Part shown: positions 37,175-48,028 of the stretch, one piece after another | Position numbering within the stretch: position 1 is the first letter of the stretch | Layout: each line of letters opens with the position of its first letter | From: Xestospongia muta | Lineage: Eukaryota > Porifera > Demospongiae > Haplosclerida > Petrosiidae | Reading direction: 5' to 3' | DNA length: 64,000 bases | Assembly: GCA_963693285.1 (NCBI GenBank) | Contig: OY848930.1 | Location: 558,001 to 622,000, forward strand | Translations under genes and position numbers: made by a program | The notes under the pieces: generated by a model | What the model was told of the DNA's origin: nothing | The model's database searches: none | Seen by the model: only the letters and a program-made list of their open reading frames with translations

Positions 37175-40100
37175 ATGGCTGTATTACATATGATATATAA
37201 AGTGTACCATTTAGTTTTGTCTCCCAAATACAATGTACTTGTGTCATTACTTTTATTACTAGCAGAATGTATTCTTGTTCCAGTTATATTATGGAAAATA
37301 CCATGTAAGTTACATGTAGATGACCCTTATTCTGTTGCTCTGGTAACTGTATTGCCATAGATACGGAGATTGACTGGAAAGCATATATGCAAGAAGTGGA
37401 GGGATTTCTGAATGGAACGACTGATTATTATCAGCTACAGGGAGACACTGGACCTCTCGTGTAAGATCACAAGCAATCCTTGTCTGTAATAAGTAGAATT
37501 GCAGGAGTGTGGACATTATTATCTCTCTCTCTCTCTCTCTAGTTATCCACTTGGTTTTGTGTACATTTATTCTCTTCTTTATGTTGTGACAGACAAAGGT
37601 CAAGATATTGTGTTAGCTCAACATCTCTTTGCACTTTTATATCTCATCAATTTAGCTGTAGTATTTAGACTATACAGCCGCTTAGCTAAGGTACTATCCC
37701 ACTCATTTAATTAATGAGTTCCACCCACTCACTTAACAAATATAGATATTGGAGTTCCCGGTCATTCTCCTACCATTTCTGTGTATAACAGCTTATCGTG
37801 TTCATTCAATTTATATGTTAAGATTATTCAATGATGGTATAGCTGTGACACTATTAAATATTGCAGTATTATTAATGATTGAAGATAAATGGACACCAGG
37901 CTGTATTATATACAGGTAATAATAATAATATAATAGTTATTACTAATTAATTTAATATCATACTTTATTGTCTCCATTATTCCTATATAATAGAACAATA
38001 AGATTATGAATAAATTTTAAGATATTTTGCCATGTTTTGGTAATAGTGATCACCTATATAATATTTGTAGTGTGACCATCTATTGTACTATGGATCATTG
38101 TATTTAATATAATAGAGTGTAATAGAGTGTAATAGAGCCACCATCTCTATATGTTTTTTAAGAAAACAATATTCATTACCAGTTTAATTATGTAAAGCCA
38201 TGATGTTATGATAAGTGCTATAGTCACGTGATAACACAACATTTTGGCCACCCACTACAGCAGCAGGGTATTCTGGCATCCATTTTTTCTTAAATCATGA
38301 TTGATATCTCTCAATGGAGAGCTACCATTGGGGTATGGTGCTGTCATCAGATATTATATACTAAAGCTAAAAAGCAGCTATCACAAGAAGTTACCAGTGA
38401 ATCGTTGTGGTCAAAGAAATCAAATGGCAATAATTTGACCTTCTCTTTGGTACTGGCTTTCTTACTTCTCCTCATTTTATCAGGTGATATTGAGCTCAAC
38501 CCTGGACCTAAAACAGGTAAACATTAGAGAATATTTATAAATGTAATTTGTACTATCTGTAAACTATAGATCAAGTTGATCCAAGTGAACTATTTCGTAC
38601 ACTATCTGCCGATCTTAGTGGCATCATTACTCCTATCCTTACCAGTTTAACTAATGTACTGTATGCTAAAGGAGTGATAACATTTGATACTAAAACTAAC
38701 ATAATGTCAATAACAGGAGAAGATGAGTATAAAAAATCTAGCAAGTTGGTTGATGAATTACAAAGACAGCTTCGAGCACATAGCAACCCACACCAGTATC
38801 TAGTAAACATTTGTGATGTATTAAGAAGTCAAGAACATCAGAGACTAAGAGAGATTACTAGCTATATATTAAAACAATTAGGTAAGTGAAGTAATGATTT
38901 TGTTGTCATGTCGTATATCAATATGTGTTTTTATTTTAGGTGAATGTGTTGATGAAATAACACCTGTTAGTTCATTAGACTCTGATTTTCAACGATACTG
39001 TAATATTATGATAGACCGATATAAGCACCAACCTATTGTCCCTTCTGACTGGCCACCACGAGTTGGAGAAAACTTTTTTGGAAAACTGGCACTACTAAAA
39101 GCACAAAACAAAGATAACAATTTTGAAACTCTACAACAGAAAGCTTGGTACATGTTAAGAGGACAAATAGACAGAATACCTGAAGTTACTGGAATTAAAA
39201 TGATAGATATTGAGGATGTCCTTAAACCAAATGATAGTGGTCAGTCCCTTAGAATAGTAGTTGATGGTCCTCCTGGTATTGGCAAGACAACACTCTGTCG
39301 TAAACTGTTAAATATGTGGGCTAAAGGAGAACTCAAACATGGACAATATGACTTGGTACTGTACTGTCCTCTCAGAAATGGCAAAGTGGCTCAAGCAAGT
39401 GAATTACAGGAACTTCTCAAATGTACATATAAATGTAATGAGATCGCTATGGTGACTGAACGGCTGAACACAATGCATGGAGAAGGACTATTAATAATCT
39501 TTGATGGTTGGGATGAATTAAGTCCAGATCTTAGACAATCTTCACTAGCAACTAGAATAATTCGCAGAGAAGAATTATACAAGTGTTCAGTAATTGTTAC
39601 CTCTCGTAGTTACGCATCTTCTTCATTGTTAGAATTTACTACAATTAACAGACATATTGAAGTTATGGGATTTTCGGAGAAAGAAATTAAGACAGTAGTT
39701 AGAGAAACGCTTAAAGAAGAACCCCACCTAGGAGAGAAACTCATTAAAGATCTTGAAATACGAGATGATGTTCATTCATTGTGTTATATACCACTAATCT
39801 GTTCCATAATTATCTTAGTTTATCATAAAACAAAAGGAGAGTTACCAACAACACTTACACAGTTGTATGAGAGTTTTATCCTACAAACTATCAGAAGACA
39901 TGTCAAACGTAAGACTAATCACAATATTGAACCTAAGCAATTACGCTACCTACATCACTTACCATCAATCTTAGAAGAATCATTCGAAGAGCTTTGTGAG
40001 TTTGCTTACATAAATTTGAAAGAAAATAATCCAAAAATTACATTTTCTTCATCTCAACTTTATGAATTTTTTGATCAATCAGTTAAAGAAGACTATCTTG

Positions 40101-43100
40101 GACTAATCACAACATTTACTCTATATGATGAAGAAAGCTATCAATTCCTTCACTTTACTATCCAGGAGTTTCTAGCAGCTTGGTGGATTACCAATTATAA
40201 TGAGAAAACAGAAGAAATGTTTGCAGACCATTATAATGATGATCATTTTAGAATGTGTCTGAGGTTTGTAGCAGGGCTAACTCACCTTGAACATGAAAGC
40301 TATAAAGAATTCTTCAGTGTACAACATCTTAAAGGGGAGCCACTATTTGAAATATACTATCTACTATCTGATATTCATCTTCTCTATCTTTTATATGAGT
40401 CACAGAATACAAATTTATGTCAATTATTGTCTCATAATATTGCTTTGAAGTGTCAGTCACTTAGTTTTGGTGGAACACATTTTGACATGCTATGTGTTTG
40501 CTTCTTTCTAAATAATTCTAATGTAACATGGAATTATTTGATTCTGGAAAACCAACTCTCTACAACTGATGTACTAACTAACATCCAACTCTTTACAACT
40601 GAAACATTAACTAGCAACATTCGATGTAAAAGACTTAGGATGCATATGAGATTGAGGTTCCAAGATTATGACCAAAGTCAAATATGTGGCAAAGAAACAC
40701 TTTTGTCTTCATTTTATCACAGTCTTGAAGAATGTGATATTGATATGGATTTCATTAGATCAACACAGGATGTACTTGATGTTTCTCTCACATTATTACA
40801 ATTAACAAAACTACAAAGTCTCAAGACACTACATATAGAGTTTAATAATACGGATTTTAATCTGAAGGATTGTACACTGTTCTCACAGATAGAGACAATT
40901 TTATCTGAATTGGAACAGAGTTTACAAAATAATACTAAACTACAGGAAATAGCTGTTGTCGTTCATGTTCGAAACAGTATACCATCTCCACCTATTCCTG
41001 TAATCAACCGTGTGATTAATGGATTAACCAGAAATAAGTCAGTTCAAAATTTTTCACTTAAATGGTATTATTATCCAGAGGAACAAGAATATCCAGTAGA
41101 TGTTAAAGCATTTGAATGCTTACTAAATGGTGACCACACCCTCTACGCACTTCAAGTCACACCAATCACTGATCTGTTAATTCGTAATTATGATCATGAT
41201 CAATTGACATCTCTGCTTCAAGATATCAAAGGATTACATTGCCTTGAACTATATAGACCATATCCATTACCTCCTATATCTGATTCTCATCCCAATTTAC
41301 AACATCTTAAAATATCACTCAAAACAACTGAGGAAACAATTGAACTATTTAATTGTCTTCAGAGTAATAGTACTCTTAAAGTTCTGAGAGTGACATCAAA
41401 TAGTCTTCTTAATGATGATATGTCAGTGTGTTCTAGTTTACAAGATATGCTAACACAGAATAAAACATTAGAATATCTTAAAATAGGTCGATCAGATCAT
41501 GAAGTCATTTCCAGTACTTACCTCTCGTTCTTAACAACTGGTGTCTCATACAATACCAGTCTGCAGAGATTGGGTGTTCCCATTACATTGTCAGATATCA
41601 ATCATAAAGAGGTAGAAGCTTTCTTTAATATTATTTCTCACAAGAACAAGCTCACAACATTTCGTGTGTACTTCACACTAGATCATTTTGATGTTATTTA
41701 CCTTAGTGATTTGGAGAAGAAGAAAAAATTGATACATTTATTTTATCATCAAGGATTAAGTCTTATCGCTGACATGTTACAAAGACACACAACTATGAAA
41801 TATCTTAGAATATTGTGTGTAGACATTAAGTTAAATCAACAACGTGATCCAGAAGATATAGTGACTGATCCACTACCAAGTTTTCATTATAGTCCTGACT
41901 CAACAAGAGTAATAGAACACTTTTGGAATATTGTTTTACAACATCCTTCACTTCAATGCATTGTCATTAAACATACTAAACCTCTGTATGATATATATGA
42001 ACAACAACAACAGAGACCTTCACTAACAGTAGTATTTAGTAATTGTTTTCATGGACATTGTTGGTAACATTTCTATTTTCATTGTTGACTGTATTTTAAA
42101 GTTAAATTGACTTTAGGATTTTGTATAAAACAGTTTAATGTAAATATTTCTTTTGCAACATTCTTTGAAATATAGTTTTCGTCAATGATATACGTTAATA
42201 ATATGATACTATTATTAGTATCAATGTACATTACATCATCATTATTGTAATAACTAGACATTAAATGTTATGAATTTATTATCAATATTGTCTTCTTTTA
42301 ATAGTTTAGCTGTCAGTGTGAAGATGAATATTCTACTATATAGTCCGGGACCGGCTATTTTACTTTTAAAAAGATTTGGTTTGAAAGGTACAATAGAAAA
42401 AGTGTCAATTTGTGCTGTAATACAGGTATGGATAGATGGATGGATGGATGGATGGATGGATGGACGGATGATGAATGGACATATACTACTTATAATTTTC
42501 AGGTCATTCTTGGTCTTCCATTTCTAATAACATACCCTATGTCATATATTACAAGATCATTTGACATGAGTCGTGTCTTTCTTTATAAATGGACAGTAAT
42601 ATGGAAATTTCTACCTGAGTATATATTTTTATCACGCCCATTTCATATTATATTATTATGTGGTCATGTGACTATGTTACTGATATTTATAAAAACAAAA
42701 TGGATGAAGTAAGTTAGTTGAAAACAAAGTAACCTTTGACATCTTGTCCTCATAGGTCAACAGCTTTCACTGACTTATTTCAGTGGAAGCGAAATGTTAT
42801 GTTAGATCCTCAGGGTAACTTTATCTGTCTATCCATTCATTAGTTCATTAATTCCTATTTTAATTTTTTCCATTCTATAGAAATAGTTTATATTTTGTTC
42901 ACTAGTAATTTTGTTGGTATGTATTTTGCGCGATCCCTTCACTATCAATTCTATGTGTGGTACTTTTATACACTACCACTCCTAATATACTGGTCACAGC
43001 TAAATATTATTATCAGGTAACTCATATTAATAATATATAGTACATTTATTATTTGATGTTTTATTGCAGTATGATGTTGCTCCTGTTGATAGAATATTGT

Positions 43101-43250
43101 TGGAATGTGTATCCTGCTACTTTTGTTAGCTCTCTTCTCCTTCATCTCTCTCACTTTGTTATTTTAGTACGACTTTTAAATGTCAAAGATAAAAAATCAA
43201 AGAAGAATACTTTAATCTCTGATCCTGTACTTAAAGATAAATCAAATTAA
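37175..43250 (+). CDS. ALG3: ALG3 alpha-1,3-mannosyltransferase, copy 2
   Basis: Nine exons, 416 aa, same exon lengths as copy 1: 37175-37304, 37361-37460, 37543-37690, 37746-37915, 42305-42425, 42503-42708, 42756-42814, 42881-43016, 43070-43250. All exons are open and every splice site is kept. I count about a dozen amino-acid changes, for example [11 protein letters not shown] for [11 protein letters not shown] and a cluster in exon 7 (NVMLDPQ for NVLLDCQ). It looks functional, but only about 20 bp of original sequence precede the ATG. Beyond that lies intron 4 of the truncated RPUSD2, so this copy has lost its own promoter. Expression would need a new promoter or read-through. It also hosts an NLR gene in intron 4. 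Confidence 0.92.
38297..42067 (+). CDS. CARD-like/NACHT/LRR receptor with N-terminal 2A-like leader, copy 2
   Basis: Three exons, 38297-38516, 38570-38881 and 38940-42067, 1219 aa. Same architecture as copy 1: hydrophobic leader plus [12 protein letters not shown]/death-like helical exon, NACHT ([20 protein letters not shown]) and LRR-type C-terminal half. The NACHT core is almost unchanged, while the CARD-like exon carries roughly 20 substitutions in 95 residues. The region after the winged helix differs by indels (FEIYYLLSD versus a longer stretch in copy 1, and an added repeat-like segment with [11 protein letters not shown]). The C-terminus differs: [12 protein letters not shown] instead of VVFI, and a shorter Gln run. 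Intact throughout. The pattern suggests divergence in recognition and signalling parts after duplication. Confidence 0.9.
38486..38509 (+). other. 2A-like recoding motif DIELNPGP (NLR copy 2)
   Basis: Same motif at the same place as in copy 1. The surrounding residues [15 protein letters not shown] and KTGKH are identical, while the first half of exon 1 differs at about ten positions, so the motif region appears constrained. Confidence 0.8.
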
Positions 43251-43449
43251 TAAATAGTTTGAGAATAAACTGTACACTAGAAAACATAATATTAATTTTG
43301 TTATTTTCTCTGTTGTTTGTTAGTGAAGATAACAATGTTTGAATATTGCAATAAATATTAACAATATATTGTGGGTGTGGTAATTATTATTATTATTAGA
43401 CTGTCATGAATAATTAATTATATATTGAGTTTATTCATGATTGTTCATA

Positions 43450-45013
43450 ATGGAAGAGGAAGATACCAGTAGTGGAAGAAAGAGGGTCAGTAACTATGAC
43501 AACCATTCACGTGATGATACAGAAGTTGTTGCTTTGTTGCCAAAAACAAAGAAAAGACGAACAGAAAATGATACTCGCAAAATATCTGACGAAATGTTTA
43601 ATGAAACCTCATATTACTTCAAGAATGGTTTGTATTATACATATGACATGACTAAATGCATGTATCACGTGATCAAATTGATTGTCATGTGACTTGGTAT
43701 TGATTGTAGGTCTTCGTTGTGTCATTCCATATTATTTTACTTTTGTAACTCATGCCAAAGGAAGATGGGTTGAGAAGAAAGTATACGATGTGTTTTGTGA
43801 AGAATTTAAAAGCGAGACTCCAGAATATTATGTATGTGGATGGATGGATAGATGAATGGACAGACATTATTGCCATTGTAACCATTGCCATAGCAACATT
43901 ACTATAGTAATAATTAGTAATATCTAAGCAAAATTAATAAAACTTTTTAGTTAATCAAAACTAATTACTCTACTTAACAAGGACCTATATTGCTAACTTT
44001 ACAAAAAAATTGAAGAGCTATCATTTTAGGCCATTTTTGGTTCGCACTGGTCCAAGTTTAAAATTTGAGACTATAGTCCATAGTCTCGAGCCAAAAATTG
44101 AGAATTTGGTCCACGTCACAAAATCACTTGAATTTTTTTATGAAGTTAGCTATATAGGTCCTTGTTAAGTGACATTAGCATTACTGCTCTAAAATGTTGC
44201 ATTACATTTAAAATATTTATATAATGCCCTTTGTTCTACTCTTAGTAATTCAAGCATTATACTCCTATAATAAAATTGAAATAATCATACTACTATTATT
44301 ATATTTGATTAAATTAATTCTACATATATAAAGTATACAATTATAGGAGTAATTATTTGAATATAATACTCATCTATCTATCTGTCCATTCATCAATCTA
44401 TCAGGTGGGTGGATGGATAGATAAATGGACCGATAGATGAACTGATAAGACAATGATATATAACAGATAGACTGACAAAATGTTTTATTTAAATTACTTA
44501 GGAGAAAGCAATCAAGTCAGGCAAAGTAACTGGTAAGTGGTACATGAATTTAATCACTAGAGTCTTATTATCATCCCTCAGTTAATGGAAAGACTGCTAC
44601 CATGGCAACAGTGATACAAAACAATGATGTAGTGACACATAAAGTTCATCGTCATGAACCACCTGTTACAGCTAAACCTCTTAAGATCATACATTGTGAT
44701 GACCAGCTGGTTGTAATAGATAAACCATCTTCTATAACAGTATGTTATAATAGTTATTAATGCTATAATTATAGGGGCTGTCTCATTATATAGGTACATC
44801 CATGTGGTCGGTACAGACATAATAGTGTTATGTTTATACTAGGTAAAGAATATGGACTAAAAAATTTGTTTAGTAAGTATATTACAGGTGTTCATTAATT
44901 CATTTAATTTAAATGTTTAACAATTCATCAACCTCTCCATTTAACTGTTCACACATCAATGTATTCATTTATCCATCACTTATTCAGGAATCCATCCATT
45001 CAACTAATCTCTC

Positions 45014-45049
<36 letters not shown>

Positions 45050-46204
45050 GCTATACACAGATTAGATCGTCTTACATCTGGTTTACTTATATTTAGTAAA
45101 AGTTTATCAAAAGCACAACAAATGGAGAAACAAATAAGAGAAAGAAAAGTACAGAAAGTCTACATAGCTAAGGTCAAAGGTCAATTCCCAAAGTAAGGAA
45201 CAATACATTGTGATCCATTCAGTCATCTATCTATCCATCCATCCATCAATAATCCATGAAATGAAAATATTAGTAACCATTAACGTCTATTAGAAGGTCC
45301 ATTATAGAACTGATATAGAAACTATTACAGACCATTACAAATTGTTAAAGATACTTATAGAAACCATTAAGATCTATAACAGTTTCTGTAATGGATCCAA
45401 ATATTTCTTGGATTACAATCTATATAGATACTCAATAAATATTAATTACATACTATAATTATATTATTATTTTTAATGGATTGTCAATTAATAATACTGT
45501 TATTGTAATTAAAACTAATAATTTAAAAGAAAGTGTTGTGATGACAACAATAATAACATGTGGTCTGAGTACACGTGGGAGGAAGTTATAATCAGTTCTT
45601 ATAACGTGGGAGGTCAATTGGTTCCCAAACTCATAAGAAAAATAACAAGGAAACAGAAAACAGTTTATGTCCTCATTGGCAGACTGTTTTATTGTTTATT
45701 TATTTATCAGCTATTTTTCCAGCTGTCTGCATCCCCTTCATCCATCCATATGTCAATCAATCCATTGTCATTCATTCATTTATTCGTTTGTTCATTCAAA
45801 CATTCATCCATCCATCCATCCATCCATCCATTCATTCATCCATCCATCCATTCATTTATCCATCCATCCATTCATTCATCCATCCATCCATCCATTCATT
45901 CATCCATCCATTCATTCATCCATTCATTCATCCATCCATCTATCAATCAATCCATTGTCATTCATTCATCCATCCATTCATCCATCCATCCATCCATTCA
46001 TTCATCCATCCATCTATCAATCAACCATTGTCATTCATTCATTCATTTCTATCCATTTATCCATTTAGGGATACCATTGAATGTAATGAACCTATTTTAG
46101 TGGTATCTCATACAATGGGTGTGTGCTGTGTTGATCCATCTGGGAAACCATGTTCTACAAGTTTTACTTGTGTCTCCTCAAATAGTGAAAGTAGTTTGAT
46201 AAAA

Positions 46205-46278
<74 letters not shown>

Positions 46279-46341
46279 AGGGAGGGAGGGAGGGAGGGAG
46301 GGAGGGAGGGAGGGAGGGAGGGAGGGAGGGAGGGAGGGAGG

Positions 46342-46376
<35 letters not shown>

Positions 46377-47920
46377 TTGTACTAAAATAGAATTACATGT
46401 GACAGTTTACTGTTTCCTATATTCTCATACAATCAACAACACTATATTCTCTCATGCCAACACTTGTTCTCTCTCAGGTTATCCAAAGACAGGTCGAATG
46501 CACCAAATTCGTGTCCACCTTCAGTGGTTAGGTAAGTGAACAATGTCCTTCTTATCACAAACACACATCTCTCTTGTTACAATGTCTCTGTCAGGTTTTC
46601 CTATACTCAACGATCCCCTTTATAACCACCCAGCATGGGGAGAAGAGAGAGGGGCTAAGGGACAAGGTATCAAAGATATTAATACGGTAATACATAGTAA
46701 CACTAATAGTATCGGACTAACACTAAATAATGTTGATGATAATGTATTAATAACTTTGTTGTTTTACAAGCTATACACACAGTACTTATACCAATTGATT
46801 TAGCTCAGAAATGCACTATATAATAACTATATATTTAACTTGGTACTCTAATGCTATGAAAAGGCAGTGAACTAGAGTTATAGTTGAGTGACCAAGGAAT
46901 ACTTGTATTGAGTACTAACTGTATAAACTAAATTGGCTACTTGCTAGATTTACACTCCAGAGTTTAAAGTTTAATGATTTTTTGGGGGAAGTCTTGATTT
47001 AACAATTTAATGATATACAAGTTGATGTTGTCACAATGCCAGTTTGTAAATTGTAGAATCATTATAAAATAATTTAATATATTAATTGGCTATTTTCTAT
47101 GAACACTTCATTACTTTCAATATAAGTACTCAATACAATCTTATAACAACTACATTACATGTACATGTATAATACTATATTACATGTACATGTATAATAC
47201 TACATTACATGTACATGTATAATAACTACATTACGTGTACATATATAATAATACATTACACATATAATACTACATTACGTGTACATGTATAATACTACAT
47301 TACATGCACATGTATAATACTACATTACATGTACATGTATAATAACTACATTACATGTACATATATAATAATATATTACACATATAATACTACATTACAT
47401 GTACATGTATAATACTACATTACATGTACATGTATAATACCTATATTACACGTAGGTATTATCAGACATAACAAAGACTCGATATGGTGAACCTGATGTG
47501 GGCACTACAGACAAAAGTAATGCACCTAGTCAAACTGACAGGGATACTGTAGAAACTGACAGAGGTATTGTAGACAAAGGTGACATTCCCAATGAAATAA
47601 GAAAGGAAAAAGAAATAAACATTGAGAAGGAAGAATATGATAGAATGGGTGATGACCCAAAGAAGGAAGTAAGCAAGGAAGGGGAACCTCCTGTATTAGA
47701 CCAAATTAATGAACAATGTACTAAGCCACCTTTTGGACAAGATGACACTCTACCCACTGTTCCAACAGATCCTGATTGTACAGAATGTCACACCTATCAT
47801 TCTGACCCAACCCCTAACGATCTCGTGATGTATCTTCATGCTTTGAAATATCAAGGTGAGGACTGGGAATTTAGTACTGAGGTTCCAGAATGGGCCCAGG
47901 AAGATTGGGAATGGGTCTGA
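43450..47920 (+). CDS. RPUSD2: RluA-family RNA pseudouridine synthase RPUSD2, intact
   Basis: Ten exons, 485 aa: 43450-43627, 43710-43831, 44502-44532, 44582-44739, 44794-44872, 45051-45192, 46069-46205, 46478-46531, 46595-46686, 47456-47920. The N-terminus is acidic and basic (NLS-like KTKKRR), followed by YYFKNGLRCV and the S4-like THAKGRWVEKK. RPUSD2-type linker NDVVTHKVHRHEPPVTA. Catalytic Asp in HRLDRLTSGLL, and RluA motif GRMHQIRVHLQWLGFPILND. The large last exon encodes an acidic tail ending PEWAQEDWEWV. It converts uridine to pseudouridine in RNA (mRNA and other substrates for this family). Introns hold foldback, CATC and GAGA repeats. The first four exons are duplicated upstream as a pseudogene. 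Confidence 0.95.
43960..44240. mobile_element. Shortened foldback element in RPUSD2 intron 2
   Basis: Same insertion site as the element at 36045-36610, with one arm and part of the other; the centre here is GAGACTATAGTCCATAGTCTC. Internal deletion relative to copy 1. Confidence 0.8.
45724..46068. repeat. (CATC)n/(CATT)n microsatellite
   Basis: A tetranucleotide run of CATC with CATT interruptions in RPUSD2 intron 6, open in several frames as Ser-Ile-His-Pro repeats. Not a gene. Short runs of the same kind occur in many introns of the window (5800, 12470, 18790, 19610, 27850, 28210). Confidence 0.92.
46208..46375. repeat. (GA)n(GGGA)n(GA)n tract
   Basis: A pure purine tract in RPUSD2 intron 7: GA repeats, about 20 GGGA units, then GA again. 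Polypurine mirror symmetry makes triplex (H-DNA) formation plausible. Confidence 0.9.
47155..47445. repeat. TACATGTACATGTATAATAC tandem repeat
   Basis: About ten units of 20-26 bp (CTACATTACATGTACATGTA) at the end of RPUSD2 intron 9, up to the branch point region of the last exon. Confidence 0.85.
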
Positions 47921-48028
47921 AATATTTTGAATTTTATTTCAAATAAATTTAATAAACCTGTGATTACTTTGAAGAAATAAGATATTGAAATTATATTGCA
48001 CACAATATATAGTAATATGTTTAATGTA

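Larger units (their letters stand above)
37152..44773. repeat. Tandem segmental duplication, copy 2
   Basis: Direct copy of 29257-37146. Homology starts at AATATCATTATAAG and ends at TGCTATAATTATA (44761-44773), where RPUSD2 intron 4 continues into unique sequence. The copy is slightly shorter, mainly from a smaller foldback insertion. Confidence 0.95.

Noticed and set aside
45558..46390. Ser-Ile-His-Pro and Gly-Arg-Glu repeat proteins
   Set aside because: Translation of CATC and GA/GGGA microsatellites inside RPUSD2 introns 6 and 7.
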